Of a stretch of DNA of 41,061 nucleotides, positions 32,285 through 40,700 are shown one piece after another; position 1 is the stretch's first letter; each line of letters begins with the position of its first letter. The notes under the pieces were generated by a model that was not told the DNA's origin, made no database searches, and saw only the letters and a list, made by a program, of their open reading frames with translations. This stretch comes from an uncultured Bacilli bacterium (lineage in GTDB: Bacteria; Bacillota_I; Bacilli_A; RF39; UBA660): positions 1 to 41,061 of the forward strand of contig CALVRX010000002.1 of NCBI GenBank assembly GCA_944358815.1. Direction: 5' to 3'. The position numbers and the translations under genes are program-made.

Positions 32285-32566
32285 GTGGAAATTTCTATTG
32301 CTGATTTTTTGAAAATAAATAATCCTAATGTAATAGATATTAGGATTCCGCAAAAGTTTAATGATAATCATATTCCGGGAGCTTTAAATATAAATGCTAG
32401 TATGCTTATGAATTATCCGGAAAAATTTTTAAATCCTAGTTTGACATATTATATTTATTGTCAGCAAGGGAGTTCTTCTAGAACTGTAGCTCAAGTACTT
32501 AATGTTAAAGGATATAGAGTTATAAATATTACTGGTGGATATGAGGCTTGGATTTTGAATTCTTAA
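32285..32566 (+). CDS. Single-domain rhodanese
   Basis: A 93-residue protein covering one rhodanese domain: VIDIRIPQKFNDNHIPGALN (the D-R and HIPGA landmarks), then the active-site loop YCQQGSSSR with Cys59, and ITGGYEAW at the end. It would carry a persulfide on Cys59 for sulfur transfer in the cytosol. The start is GTG at 32285, five bases after AGAGGTGG. It is transcribed alone, between a terminator upstream and one that overlaps its stop. It has no evident link to the secretion locus. Confidence 0.9.
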   Translation: MEISIADFLKINNPNVIDIRIPQKFNDNHIPGALNINASMLMNYPEKFLNPSLTYYIYCQQGSSSRTVAQVLNVKGYRVINITGGYEAWILNS

Positions 32567-32588
32567 AAAGTTCTTTTTTGAACTTTTT
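32565..32588 (+). terminator. Terminator after the rhodanese gene
   Basis: AAAAAGTTC (32565-32573) is a perfect inverse complement of GAACTTTTT (32580-32588). Confidence 0.8.
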
Positions 32589-32686
32589 AATTATTGCAAA
32601 TTTAAGTGTTTTATTGTTATATGTTATATTAAAATTGTAAAATTAAGGTAAATTTCTAAATTTTTAAATTGCTTTAAGTTAATATA

Positions 32687-32716
32687 TTGTTGTAATTTCT
32701 ATTTTTATATTATATA
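32687..32716 (+). promoter_or_regulatory. Possible promoter of the zinc-ribbon gene
   Basis: TTGTTG (32687-32692) and TATATA (32711-32716) are 18 bases apart in a very AT-rich stretch, so the call is weak. Confidence 0.35.
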
Positions 32717-32743
32717 CTGAATATAATAGAGAGGATGTTTTAA

Positions 32744-33721
32744 ATGATATGTAAAAGGTGTGGCGCCTTAAATAAAGAAGGCGTGTTTTGGTGTGAGAAA
32801 TGTGGATTGCCGCTTACAATTCAAAATGTTAATGCTCAGCAGGATGGAGTTCAACCGTCAGTTACTCCAAATAATGTAGGAAGAGTTCAACCGTCAGTTA
32901 CTCCAAATAATGTAAGTGGAGTTCAACCGTCAGTTACTCCAAATAATGTAGGTGGAGTTCAACCAAGTTTAAATGATAATATTAAAAGTGATAATATTTC
33001 ACAAAGTCAAGATGATTATGCTTCGATGGTTAGAGTAGCAATAAAAATGGATGCTAAAAAAAGGAAAAAAGGTACTATAATTGCCGCTTTGCTTTTTACA
33101 TTTATTATATCTATTTTTAGCAGTATTGGTATTAGTATATTGCCTTTTATTTTAACTGCCAATTCTGTGATGCCTGTTGGAAGATTATATGTTGCATTAT
33201 ATGTAGTTGTTTTTTTAGTGATAAGTATTTTGAATATTCAAGTTATGATGAAGGTGTCATTGGAAGTTAGTCGTGGAAATCATGTTACCTTAGGTAGTGC
33301 ATTTAAGTATGTGTTTATGCATATTGGTAATGCTTTTAAAGTTTTAGGTATATATTTTATTTTTGTCATTTTAACTATATTATTTATGTTTTTTGTAATT
33401 CAAGCGTTAGGAATCTTGATTACTTTGATTATGATGATAATAATTGCGATTTATTTTGGTACAGCTTTATCGTTATGCAATTTGATTGCGGTAGATGATT
33501 TGAATCATGGTAAAATGCAAGGTGGTATGTTTAGCAGATGTATGAAACTTATGAGTGGTCACCGTGTTGAATATATTTGCTTGATATTTAGTTTTATTGG
33601 TTGGATATTACTTATACCATTTACTTTGGGACTTTTGAGTTTATGGGTAATTCCATATATGTCAATATCTTTTGCAAGTTTTTATAGGCATTTGAATAAA
33701 GAAGTTGAATATAAGATGTAA
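32744..33721 (+). CDS. Zinc-ribbon polytopic membrane protein with tandem linker
   Basis: A 325-residue protein. The N terminus is a zinc ribbon with Cys3, Cys6, Cys17 and Cys20 (CKRC and CEKC). A linker contains three identical 12-residue units (VQPSVTPNNV plus two variable residues) and a truncated fourth. After a charged region (AIKMDAKKRKKG) come about five to six membrane helices from residue 105 to 315, with the segment FSRCMKLMSGHRVEY between them. The membrane part resembles the DUF975/GlpQ-membrane type of integral proteins in layout only. The role is unknown. It starts after GAGAGGATG and stands alone between terminators. Confidence 0.78.
   Translation: MICKRCGALNKEGVFWCEKCGLPLTIQNVNAQQDGVQPSVTPNNVGRVQPSVTPNNVSGVQPSVTPNNVGGVQPSLNDNIKSDNISQSQDDYASMVRVAIKMDAKKRKKGTIIAALLFTFIISIFSSIGISILPFILTANSVMPVGRLYVALYVVVFLVISILNIQVMMKVSLEVSRGNHVTLGSAFKYVFMHIGNAFKVLGIYFIFVILTILFMFFVIQALGILITLIMMIIIAIYFGTALSLCNLIAVDDLNHGKMQGGMFSRCMKLMSGHRVEYICLIFSFIGWILLIPFTLGLLSLWVIPYMSISFASFYRHLNKEVEYKM
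32847..32963 (+). repeat. 36-base in-frame tandem repeat
   Basis: GAGTTCAACC recurs at 32847, 32883, 32919 and 32955, an exact period of 36 bases. The first three units are nearly identical over the full length and the fourth is cut short. Each unit encodes 12 residues of a Pro/Asn-rich linker, so copy number can change without breaking the frame. Confidence 0.9.
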
Positions 33722-33757
33722 ACTATTAGTTGTTTACATCTTATATTTATTTTTTTA
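33711..33757 (+). terminator. Strong terminator after the zinc-ribbon gene
   Basis: ATAAGATGTAAAC (33711-33723) is a perfect 13-base inverse complement of GTTTACATCTTAT (33732-33744), followed by a T-rich tract. The ~170 bases beyond it to the next promoter are AT-rich, with nothing recognisable. Confidence 0.8.
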
Positions 33758-33924
33758 GCTTTAATATTATTTAGCCAATTATATAGAATAACTAAATCAC
33801 TTTTAATAGGAAATACACTTTTTGTAAATTTTAAAAATAGATGTCCATTTTTATTTGAGATTAAAATTATTGTAGATATTATTACTATAATATGTATAAT
33901 TGGATAATTTCTTTCAATATTGTT

Positions 33925-33952
33925 TTGAATTATTGTTTAGATGCGATATAAT
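33925..33952 (+). promoter_or_regulatory. Promoter of rmuC
   Basis: TTGAAT (33925-33930) and TATAAT (33947-33952) are 16 bases apart, 25 bases before the chosen ATG. Confidence 0.6.
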
Positions 33953-33977
33953 GGGTTTATGAATAGGAGAGATGTAT

Positions 33978-35042
33978 ATGGAGTATGTTATAATTGGTCT
34001 TTTAGTGGTTATATTAATTGTCGCAATTATTTCTTTAACTAAAAATGTGAATGAGTCTAATATTACAGAAAGGCTTGGAAAATTGGAGACCGAAATGGTA
34101 CGAGAACTTGGTGAATTTAAAAATGATATTAATAAGAATTTACTCGATGATTTTACAGCTTTAAATGAGAGAATTGAATATAGACTAAATTTAATTAATG
34201 ATAAAGTTAACGAAAGATTAGATCAAAATTTTGAAAAAACAAATAAGACATTTACGTCAGTTTTAGAGAGATTATCTAAGATAGATGAAGCTCAAAAGAA
34301 AATTGATTCTCTATCTAGTGATATTATTTCTTTACAGTCGATTTTAACTGATAAAAAAACTCGTGGTATATTTGGAGAAGTAAATTTAAAACATATTTTA
34401 GTGAATGTTTTTGGTGAAAATAAAGATAATATATATAGACTTCAATATACGCTTAGTAATGGAACTATTGCTGATAGTGTTATTTTTGCTCCAGAACCAC
34501 TAGGACTTATTGCAATTGATTCAAAGTTTCCACTTGAAGATTATGAGGCAATGGTCGATAAGAAAAATCCAAATCCAGGATTGGCAGAAAAGAAGTTTAA
34601 ATCTGATATGAAGAAGCATATAGATGCTATAGCTTCTAAGTATATTATTCCAGGAGAGACTACTGATCAAGCAATACTGTTTTTACCAGCAGAGGCTATT
34701 TTTGCGGAGGTTAATGCTTATCATCAGGATATTTTGGATTATGCTTATAAGAAAAGAGTTTGGATTACTGGACCTACTACATTGATTAGTACACTGACAA
34801 CTTTACAAATTATTATTAAAAATATTGAAAGGGATAAATATACTAAAGTTATTCATCAAGAACTTAGATTACTTGATGTGGAGTTTAAACGTTATAAAGA
34901 TAGATGGGATAAACTTTATAGAAGCATTGAAACAGTTAGTAAGGATGTGAAGGATATTCATACAACGACGGATAAAATTACTAAGAGATTTAATGCGATT
35001 AATCAAGTGGATGTGGAGGAAATTGGTCATGAAGAAAATTAA
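33978..35042 (+). CDS. rmuC: DNA recombination protein RmuC
   Basis: A 354-residue protein with an N-terminal helix (about 3-19) and a coiled-coil region (about 35-120). The RmuC domain contains KTRGIFGEVNLKHIL, LIAIDSKFPLEDY and the late WITGPTTLISTLTTLQII block, which carry the nuclease-like fold. RmuC limits inversion of short inverted repeats and is thought to act on DNA ends near the membrane. Length and order are normal for the family. ATG 33978 is chosen because AGGAG is eight bases upstream; the earlier in-frame ATG at 33972 would be too close. The next gene overlaps its 3' end. Confidence 0.92.
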   Translation: MEYVIIGLLVVILIVAIISLTKNVNESNITERLGKLETEMVRELGEFKNDINKNLLDDFTALNERIEYRLNLINDKVNERLDQNFEKTNKTFTSVLERLSKIDEAQKKIDSLSSDIISLQSILTDKKTRGIFGEVNLKHILVNVFGENKDNIYRLQYTLSNGTIADSVIFAPEPLGLIAIDSKFPLEDYEAMVDKKNPNPGLAEKKFKSDMKKHIDAIASKYIIPGETTDQAILFLPAEAIFAEVNAYHQDILDYAYKKRVWITGPTTLISTLTTLQIIIKNIERDKYTKVIHQELRLLDVEFKRYKDRWDKLYRSIETVSKDVKDIHTTTDKITKRFNAINQVDVEEIGHEEN

Positions 35043-35595
35043 TATAGCTTTGCTTTTTATTACTTTGATTTGTTCTTTTGTAACAATTATAGGAGAAGTT
35101 GATAGAGGTATTGTTATTGTGTTAAAAGATTCTAGTATTGTACTTACGGCTTCTTTACCTTTTATTGTTAATAAATTTTTTAAAGGTAAACTTAATGATG
35201 GAGTAATATTTGTATGGCTTATATTTATTTTTCTAGCTCATTATATGGGTGTGACACTTGAAATGTATAATAAATGGCCTGGTTTTGACAAGGTGGTGCA
35301 TACTTTCTCTGGAATTTTAACGGCTTATGTGGGTATGCTTTTTTTACCAAAGGGCAGCAAGATTGGTTTTAGTATTTTGTTTATAGTTTGTTTTAGTGCG
35401 ATGTGTGCATTTATGTGGGAAACTTTTGAATTTGTTTGTAATTTGTTAGTTGGTGGCGATGCACAGAGAGTGGCAGCTACAGGAGTTACGGATACGATGC
35501 TCGATATGATTGTGGCCTTTATTGGGGCTTGTTTATTTAGCGTGTTTTATTATGTTAGAACGAAGAAAATTAATGTAAAAAAGAAATATATATAA
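35029..35595 (+). CDS. DUF2238/YjdF-like membrane protein
   Basis: A 188-residue integral protein with about five to six helices. The signature residues are FDKVVHTFSG near residue 83, MWETFEF near 122 and GVTDTMLDM near 149, which match the conserved His and acidic positions of the DUF2238 (YjdF) family, whose function is unknown. The ATG at 35029 has GGAGG nine bases upstream, inside the end of rmuC, so the two genes overlap by 14 bases and are probably translated together. A weak terminator follows. Confidence 0.75.
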   Translation: MKKINIALLFITLICSFVTIIGEVDRGIVIVLKDSSIVLTASLPFIVNKFFKGKLNDGVIFVWLIFIFLAHYMGVTLEMYNKWPGFDKVVHTFSGILTAYVGMLFLPKGSKIGFSILFIVCFSAMCAFMWETFEFVCNLLVGGDAQRVAATGVTDTMLDMIVAFIGACLFSVFYYVRTKKINVKKKYI

Positions 35596-35597
35596 TT

Positions 35598-35625
35598 AAA
35601 AGACTATATTTTTAGGCTTTTTTAC
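35598..35625 (+). terminator. Weak terminator before rnr
   Basis: AAAAGACTA (35598-35606) pairs with TAGGCTTTT (35613-35621) with one mismatch, followed by more T. A TATAAT at 35628-35633 just after it may serve as the rnr -10. Confidence 0.5.
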
Positions 35626-35655
35626 TTTATAATGATTATAAAGGGGTGTGATACC

Positions 35656-37785
35656 ATGGAGGAAAAGGTATTTAATATTATAAATCAACACAATAAGGCA
35701 ATGAGTTATGACGAAATTTTAAGTTATTTAACTGATGAAGAAATTCCAGAGTTACCAGAGGTATTAAGTAAATTAATTAAAGATTTGAAAGTTAGATATA
35801 CTAATAAGGGAAAATATGCGAAGTACGATGATAAATCACAAAAGATTGGCGTTTTTGCAGCAAATAAAAAAGGGTTTGGTTTTGTGATTATCGATGGTGA
35901 AGATACGGATTATTATGTATCAAAGGATAATGTTAATGGGGCAATTAATGGCGATGAAGTTGTCATTAAGGTATTAGATGAATCAAAACATGAAGCGGCA
36001 GTTTTGAGAGTTAATGAGCGTCATTTAAATAATGTTTTAGTGGGTGAATTTTATAAAAAAGATGATAAAAATTATTTAAAGTTAGATGATGATAAGTTGA
36101 ATATTATTGTAGAGATTCCTGAAGAAGATATAAATGGGGCAGTTCCTGGTCATAAGGTAGTTGTGAGAGTGGATAATAAGATTGAGAAGACTAATTATTA
36201 TCAAGGTAAAGTTATTCGTATTTTAGGACATAAAGATGATCCTGGTGTTGATATTTTGTCAATTGCGGCAAGGTATCAAATTAATGATGTTTTTCCTGAT
36301 GGTGTAATAGAAGAACTTAAAAGTATCCCAGATGAGGTTAGTGAAGAAGAACTTAAGGGACGCCGTGATTTAACTGATGAAGTTATTTTTACAATTGATG
36401 GTGATGATACAAAAGATATTGATGATGCTATTAGTATTAAGAAATTAGATAATGGTAGTTATTTACTTGGAGTGCATATTGCAGATGTTAGTCATTATGT
36501 GAAAGAAGGTACAGCGCTTGGTGATGAGGCATATGCAAGGGGAACTAGTTCTTATTTAGCCAATACAGTTATACCAATGCTACCACATCAACTTTCAAAT
36601 GGAATTTGTTCTTTAAATCCTGGTGTTGTAAGATTAGCTTTGTCATGTGTTATGGAAATTGATGATAAAGGTAATGTTTTAGATAGTGAGATTTTTGAAA
36701 GTTATATTAAATCTAGAAAACAGATGACTTATAAAAATGTCAATAAAATACTTAATGAAAATGTGATTCCAGAAGGTTATGAAGATTTTGTTGATGATTT
36801 GAAGTTGATGGAGGAACTTTCAAAAATTATTAGAAAGAGAAAAATTGAAAAAGGTTATATTGATTTTGATGTACCAGAGCCTAAAATTATTACTGATGAA
36901 AATGGTAAGGCTATAGATATTCAAAGAAGGGTGCAGGATACTGGCGAAAATTTAATTGAAGATTTTATGATTATAGCTAATGAGACGGTGGCTAGCACTA
37001 TTGCCTATATGGATTTACCATTTATTTACCGTGTGCATGGTGAGCCTGATGAAGATAAAATTAAGAATTTTATGCGTTTTGTCAATATTTTAGGTTATAA
37101 GATTCATGCGAATATGAAAAAAGTGACGCCTAAGACGATTCAAAATATTTTAGGACAATTGAAAGATAAGAAAGAATACAATATTTTATCTTCAATGTTG
37201 CTTAGAAGTATGCAGAAAGCAGTTTATGATAATGTGAATATTGGACATTTTGGTTTAGCTAGTAAATTTTATACGCATTTTACTTCACCAATTAGGAGAT
37301 TTCCAGATTTGACGGTTCATAGATTACTTAGGGCATATTTATTTAATCATAATATTGATAGTCAAATTGTAGATTATTATAATCAAACTTTACCAGAAAT
37401 TGCTAAACATTCTTCTGATAGGGAGATGGCAGCAACACAGTGTGAGCGAGATGTCGATGATATGAAGATGGCAGAATATATGGAAAGTCATATTGGTGAG
37501 ACTTATAGAGGAATTATTAGTACGGTTACTAATTATGGTATTTATGTTGAGTTAGATAATTTAGTAGAAGGAATGATTAAAATAGATCAATTAGATGATG
37601 ATTATTATTTTTATGATGAAAGTACTTTTAGTTTAGTTGGTAAACATAGTAAAAAAAGATATATTTTGGGACAGAGTATAGATATTATAGTTGATAGTGT
37701 AGTAAAGGATAAAGGGCTTATTAATTTTAAACTGTTTAAAAAAGGTGATAAGAATGGAAATAGTAAACAGGAAGGCGAAGTTTAA
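35656..37785 (+). CDS. rnr: Ribonuclease R
   Basis: A 709-residue 3'-to-5' exoribonuclease. An N-terminal winged-helix region (about 1-60) and cold-shock domains (about 65-220) lead to the RNB catalytic domain with [16 protein letters not shown] near residue 245, which supplies the metal-binding Asp residues. A C-terminal S1 domain follows from about 614 ([18 protein letters not shown]). It degrades structured RNA, including mRNAs released by trans-translation, so its place directly before smpB and ssrA is functional. ATG 35656 follows AAGGGGTG; an in-frame ATG at 35632 lies in the -10 region. The end is a short basic/polar tail. Confidence 0.96.
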   Translation: MEEKVFNIINQHNKAMSYDEILSYLTDEEIPELPEVLSKLIKDLKVRYTNKGKYAKYDDKSQKIGVFAANKKGFGFVIIDGEDTDYYVSKDNVNGAINGDEVVIKVLDESKHEAAVLRVNERHLNNVLVGEFYKKDDKNYLKLDDDKLNIIVEIPEEDINGAVPGHKVVVRVDNKIEKTNYYQGKVIRILGHKDDPGVDILSIAARYQINDVFPDGVIEELKSIPDEVSEEELKGRRDLTDEVIFTIDGDDTKDIDDAISIKKLDNGSYLLGVHIADVSHYVKEGTALGDEAYARGTSSYLANTVIPMLPHQLSNGICSLNPGVVRLALSCVMEIDDKGNVLDSEIFESYIKSRKQMTYKNVNKILNENVIPEGYEDFVDDLKLMEELSKIIRKRKIEKGYIDFDVPEPKIITDENGKAIDIQRRVQDTGENLIEDFMIIANETVASTIAYMDLPFIYRVHGEPDEDKIKNFMRFVNILGYKIHANMKKVTPKTIQNILGQLKDKKEYNILSSMLLRSMQKAVYDNVNIGHFGLASKFYTHFTSPIRRFPDLTVHRLLRAYLFNHNIDSQIVDYYNQTLPEIAKHSSDREMAATQCERDVDDMKMAEYMESHIGETYRGIISTVTNYGIYVELDNLVEGMIKIDQLDDDYYFYDESTFSLVGKHSKKRYILGQSIDIIVDSVVKDKGLINFKLFKKGDKNGNSKQEGEV

Positions 37786-38188
37786 TTATCAAATTTTTGA
37801 AACTGTTGAGGCAGGCATTGTTTTAACTGGGACAGAGATTAAATCATTAAAAGCTGGTAAAGCCAATATTAAAGATAGTTATGCAGTAATTAAGCATGGA
37901 GAGATATTTCTTTTAAATATGCATATTAGTAGTTATGAGAACGGTAATATTTTTAATCATGATGAGACAAGAACTAGAAAGTTATTATTACATAAAAAGG
38001 AAATATTGAAGTTTCGTGATAAGATTAAGTTGGAAGGTTATACTATAGTGCCCTTGAAGGTTTATTTAGTGAAAGGTAGAGCAAAGGTGTTGCTTGGACT
38101 GGCTAAGGGTAAGAAAAATTATGATAAGAGAGAAGATATTAAAAAAAGAGATATTGAGCGCAGTATAAGGGCAAGATTGAAAAGGTGA
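37754..38188 (+). CDS. smpB: SsrA-binding protein SmpB
   Basis: A 144-residue protein of normal SmpB length. It begins [21 protein letters not shown] and carries [19 protein letters not shown], the RNA-binding beta-barrel face, and ends in the basic helix ([14 protein letters not shown]) that enters the empty mRNA channel of the ribosome. It brings tmRNA to stalled ribosomes. It overlaps the last 32 bases of rnr. ATG 37754 has AAAGGTGA five bases upstream, so it is preferred over GTG 37745, which is part of that site. The ssrA gene lies one gene downstream. Confidence 0.96.
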   Translation: MEIVNRKAKFNYQIFETVEAGIVLTGTEIKSLKAGKANIKDSYAVIKHGEIFLLNMHISSYENGNIFNHDETRTRKLLLHKKEILKFRDKIKLEGYTIVPLKVYLVKGRAKVLLGLAKGKKNYDKREDIKKRDIERSIRARLKR

Positions 38189-38192
38189 TGTT

Positions 38193-38828
38193 ATGGAATA
38201 TGAGATAAAAGATGTTCAAAAATGGGGTATTGATGAGGCAAGAAAAAAATTTATCAGTGAAAATAAGAGGCTTAGTGATAAGTGTGAAATTATGTTACAA
38301 CAAATTTCAAATATAACTGAGGATAATTTAAATTTGAGTAATATTGTGTTAGTTTATCAAGAAAAGATTTTACAGCTTGATGATAAACTTTTAGAGAATG
38401 ATCATTCATTATTTGAAAGAAATAGTATTTTAATTGATTTGAAATTATATTTTGTTAATAAAATAACAGATATACTTAATCGTTTGTATTTTTTAATTCC
38501 AGTTTTGGATAAGATTCAAAATATGGAAAATTTAGCTTCATCAGTTTATTATAATAAAGCATTAAATATATTTTTGAATAATTTTGGGAGATTAAAAGAA
38601 GAAATTGTGAATTTTGAGATAAATAATATAGCTAAAATTATGGTAGAAAATTTTGTTAATTTAGAAAATTATAGTTCTTATGAATCGGGTGATTTTAAAG
38701 CAAATTATGAAAAAAAGGTTTTATATTTATCCAATATAGGTGAAAAAAGAGCAATGGAAAATTTAGCTTTGTTTGTAAAACCAGTGATTGAAAAAAGAGA
38801 ACAGTTAATTAATAAAAAGGGAGATTAA
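38193..38828 (+). CDS. Helical cytoplasmic protein, unknown
   Basis: A 211-residue protein I do not recognise. It has no membrane helix or Cys pair. The first ~70 residues look coiled-coil-forming (DEARKKFISENKRL then QISNITEDNLNLSN), and most of the rest is predicted helical with many Asn/Lys/Glu. AAAAGGTGATG precedes the ATG, and the gene starts four bases after smpB, so it belongs to the rnr-smpB transcript. The ssrA promoter begins two bases after its stop. Insertion between smpB and ssrA may be incidental or point to a role in ribosome rescue; nothing in the sequence decides. Confidence 0.75.
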   Translation: MEYEIKDVQKWGIDEARKKFISENKRLSDKCEIMLQQISNITEDNLNLSNIVLVYQEKILQLDDKLLENDHSLFERNSILIDLKLYFVNKITDILNRLYFLIPVLDKIQNMENLASSVYYNKALNIFLNNFGRLKEEIVNFEINNIAKIMVENFVNLENYSSYESGDFKANYEKKVLYLSNIGEKRAMENLALFVKPVIEKREQLINKKGD

Positions 38829-38830
38829 TT

Positions 38831-38858
38831 TTGTATAAGAGCTTTTATGTGTTATAAT
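38831..38858 (+). promoter_or_regulatory. ssrA promoter
   Basis: TTGTAT (38831-38836) and TATAAT (38853-38858) are 16 bases apart, and TGT directly before the -10 makes it an extended element. The mature RNA starts 17 bases later, so a short 5' leader would be removed. Confidence 0.7.
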
Positions 38859-38875
38859 ATAAGAGCTTTATAAAT

Positions 38876-39223
38876 GGGCCCGTTTTGGTTTCGACAGAAA
38901 TGCGGAAGAATAAATGGCAAGTCGGAGTGACACGTTAAGTCTAAACTTAAATATAACTGGAAACAGAAATAATTACGTACCTGCATTTGCCTAAGGCAAG
39001 GGTACACTCTTTTAATTCTTTTACTTTCGAAGAATTTTAAGGGTTCGCTTTTAGAAAGTTATATCGTTTTTTTGCCTAAAGAAAACGATGAATTTTATAG
39101 GCTTACTGGTAAAATAGTTGTTAGTTACTAATTTTTATCAGGACATTTATTAACTAACTAAACTTGTAGATGTTTATTTGGATGTATTTTTGGACAGGAG
39201 TTCGATTCTCCTCGGGTCCACCA
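38876..39223 (+). ncRNA. ssrA: Transfer-messenger RNA (tmRNA)
   Basis: A complete one-piece tmRNA of 348 nt. The 5' end GGGCCCGTTTTGGTTTCGAC and the 3' end GGAGTTCGATTCTCCTCGGG with encoded CCA form the tRNA-like domain; GGGCCCG pairs with CGGGTCC, including one G-U. The tag frame, taken from GGA at 38959 to TAA at 38994, reads GNRNNYVPAFA; with the tRNA-borne Ala it would be AGNRNNYVPAFA. The tag stop lies in the loop of a TTGCC/GGCAA hairpin, as in other tmRNAs. The resume codon is inferred from the frame, not proven. It works with SmpB and RNase R, encoded just upstream. Confidence 0.97.
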
Positions 39224-39234
39224 ATTTTGTTATT

Positions 39235-39257
39235 AAAGAACTTATAAGTTCTTTTTT
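39235..39257 (+). terminator. ssrA terminator
   Basis: AAAGAACTT (39235-39243) pairs with AAGTTCTTT (39246-39254), followed by more T. Confidence 0.8.
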
Positions 39258-39303
39258 CTTAAAAAATGTTAAATATTAAATTTTAGATAAAGGATGATCA
39301 ATA

Positions 39304-39891
39304 ATGAAAAAAATATTGTTAGATGTGGATGAAGTTATTTGTTTTTCAGGCTTTTTAGAAGCAGTTAACGATTTTTTAGGAACAAATTATGAGATTGATG
39401 ATTTTACAGAATATTATATTGATGTGGCAGCAGTTCCGGAAAATAGAATGGAGGAGTTTGCTGAGTTTGTAAATAATAGAAATTTATATAAAGATGCCAA
39501 TATTTTGCCTGATGCAATTGAGACTATAGAGAAATTAAATAAGGTATATGATATTTATATATGTTCATCTTGTGTGAATAGTTTAGATGTTATAGGATCA
39601 GGTAGAATATTTAAAGATAAATATGATTTTTTAGTTACAAAGTTACCTTTTTTAGATCCTCAAAAATTTATTTTTACAAATACGAAAAATTTGTTTAAGG
39701 CGGATATTCAAATAGATGATAGACTTTCTAATTTAGGCGGTGAAATAGAGACTAAGATACTTTTTCCATCATATCATAATAGAGAAATAACTGATGATGA
39801 GCTTAAAAAAAATGGTGTTATTAGGGCTGGGAATAATTGGAAAAAAGGTTGGCATGAGGTTGAAAAAATACTTATAAAAAATAAAAAATAG
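39304..39891 (+). CDS. 5'(3')-deoxyribonucleotidase-like HAD protein
   Basis: A 195-residue HAD-fold protein of the NT5C type (PF06941). Motif I is LLDVDEVIC near residue 5, the middle motif II is YICSSCVNS, and IQIDDRLSNLG near residue 139 supplies the later Asp residues. Family members remove phosphate from (deoxy)nucleoside monophosphates; distant relatives act on other phosphates. It is cytosolic. AGGATG lies about nine bases before the ATG. It stands alone after the ssrA terminator. Confidence 0.82.
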   Translation: MKKILLDVDEVICFSGFLEAVNDFLGTNYEIDDFTEYYIDVAAVPENRMEEFAEFVNNRNLYKDANILPDAIETIEKLNKVYDIYICSSCVNSLDVIGSGRIFKDKYDFLVTKLPFLDPQKFIFTNTKNLFKADIQIDDRLSNLGGEIETKILFPSYHNREITDDELKKNGVIRAGNNWKKGWHEVEKILIKNKK

Positions 39892-39897
39892 TATAAT
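39892..39897 (+). promoter_or_regulatory. -10 element of the lipoprotein gene
   Basis: TATAAT lies directly after the preceding stop, 42 bases before the ATG at 39940. No good -35 box is seen. Confidence 0.4.
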
Positions 39898-39939
39898 TTT
39901 TTGATAACTTTCCAAAATATATAGTGAGGAGGAAAAGTT

Positions 39940-40644
39940 ATGAAAAAAGTACTATATTTGTTAATTGGAATAGTATTACTTACAGGATGTAGTTGTACGG
40001 CAGATATGGGTAATACACCGACTAAAAAAGTTGAAGAGTATTTAAATAAATATCAGACTAATGATGCGGATGTAACTAATGATTTAAATGATGTACTTAC
40101 AAATGATACGACATTAACTGATGAAGAGAGAAATAATTATAATGATTTTATGAAAAAACATTATCAAGATTTACAGTATGAGATTAAGGATGAAAAAATT
40201 GATGGTGATACAGCTACTGTAGAAGCAGAGATTACAGTTAGAAGTTATGCGGATGCGATAAATAATGCAAATCAACATCGTTTAGATAATCCTGATGAAT
40301 TTAATGATACTAATACTTTTGCGACTTATAGATTAGAGAGGTTAAAGGAAGTAACAGATACAGAAACTTATACAATTACTTTTCATTTAACGAAGGAAAA
40401 TGATGAATGGAAAGTGGAAAATTTAAGTGATGATGATTTGAGAAAACTTAGTGGAGTTTATGGTGTTACTGATGTAAATACGATGAGTCCTAGTACAACT
40501 GATGAAAATAGCAATTCGACAACTGACGAAAATAATGAGACAAATAAGACAACAACTGATGAGAGTAATACGGATAATGATAATGATGGTATAGTTGGTG
40601 ATGCTATTGAAGATGCAGCGGATAGTATGAAGGATAATAGTTAA
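39940..40644 (+). CDS. Lipoprotein with Thr/Asn/Asp-rich tail, unknown
   Basis: A 234-residue lipoprotein with signal and lipobox (MKKVLYLLIGIVLLTGCSC, Cys17). A ~150-residue domain resembles in layout the small NTF2-like/DUF5105-type lipoprotein domains: an early KVEEYLNKYQ helix, then TATVEAEITVRSYADA and WKVENLSDDDLRK strands. A low-complexity Thr/Asn/Asp/Glu tail from about residue 183 has three TTDENxx-like repeats. It would be anchored on the outer face of the membrane. GAGGAGG precedes the ATG. The function is unknown. Confidence 0.8.
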   Translation: MKKVLYLLIGIVLLTGCSCTADMGNTPTKKVEEYLNKYQTNDADVTNDLNDVLTNDTTLTDEERNNYNDFMKKHYQDLQYEIKDEKIDGDTATVEAEITVRSYADAINNANQHRLDNPDEFNDTNTFATYRLERLKEVTDTETYTITFHLTKENDEWKVENLSDDDLRKLSGVYGVTDVNTMSPSTTDENSNSTTDENNETNKTTTDESNTDNDNDGIVGDAIEDAADSMKDNS

Positions 40645-40652
40645 AAATAAAG

Positions 40653-40675
40653 TGGACATATTTGTCCATTTTTTT
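40653..40675 (+). terminator. Terminator after the lipoprotein gene
   Basis: TGGACA (40653-40658) pairs with TGTCCA (40663-40668) over a four-base loop, followed by seven T. Confidence 0.85.
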
Positions 40676-40700
40676 GTATATAATTTCTTAGGTGGTTTAT

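Noticed and set aside
32847-32963. Short direct repeats considered as a CRISPR array
   Set aside because: The units are contiguous with no unique spacers, are in frame, and no cas genes are near.
38876-39223. tRNA gene at the 3' end of this segment
   Set aside because: The TTCGATTC loop and CCA belong to the tRNA-like domain of tmRNA; there is no anticodon arm next to it.
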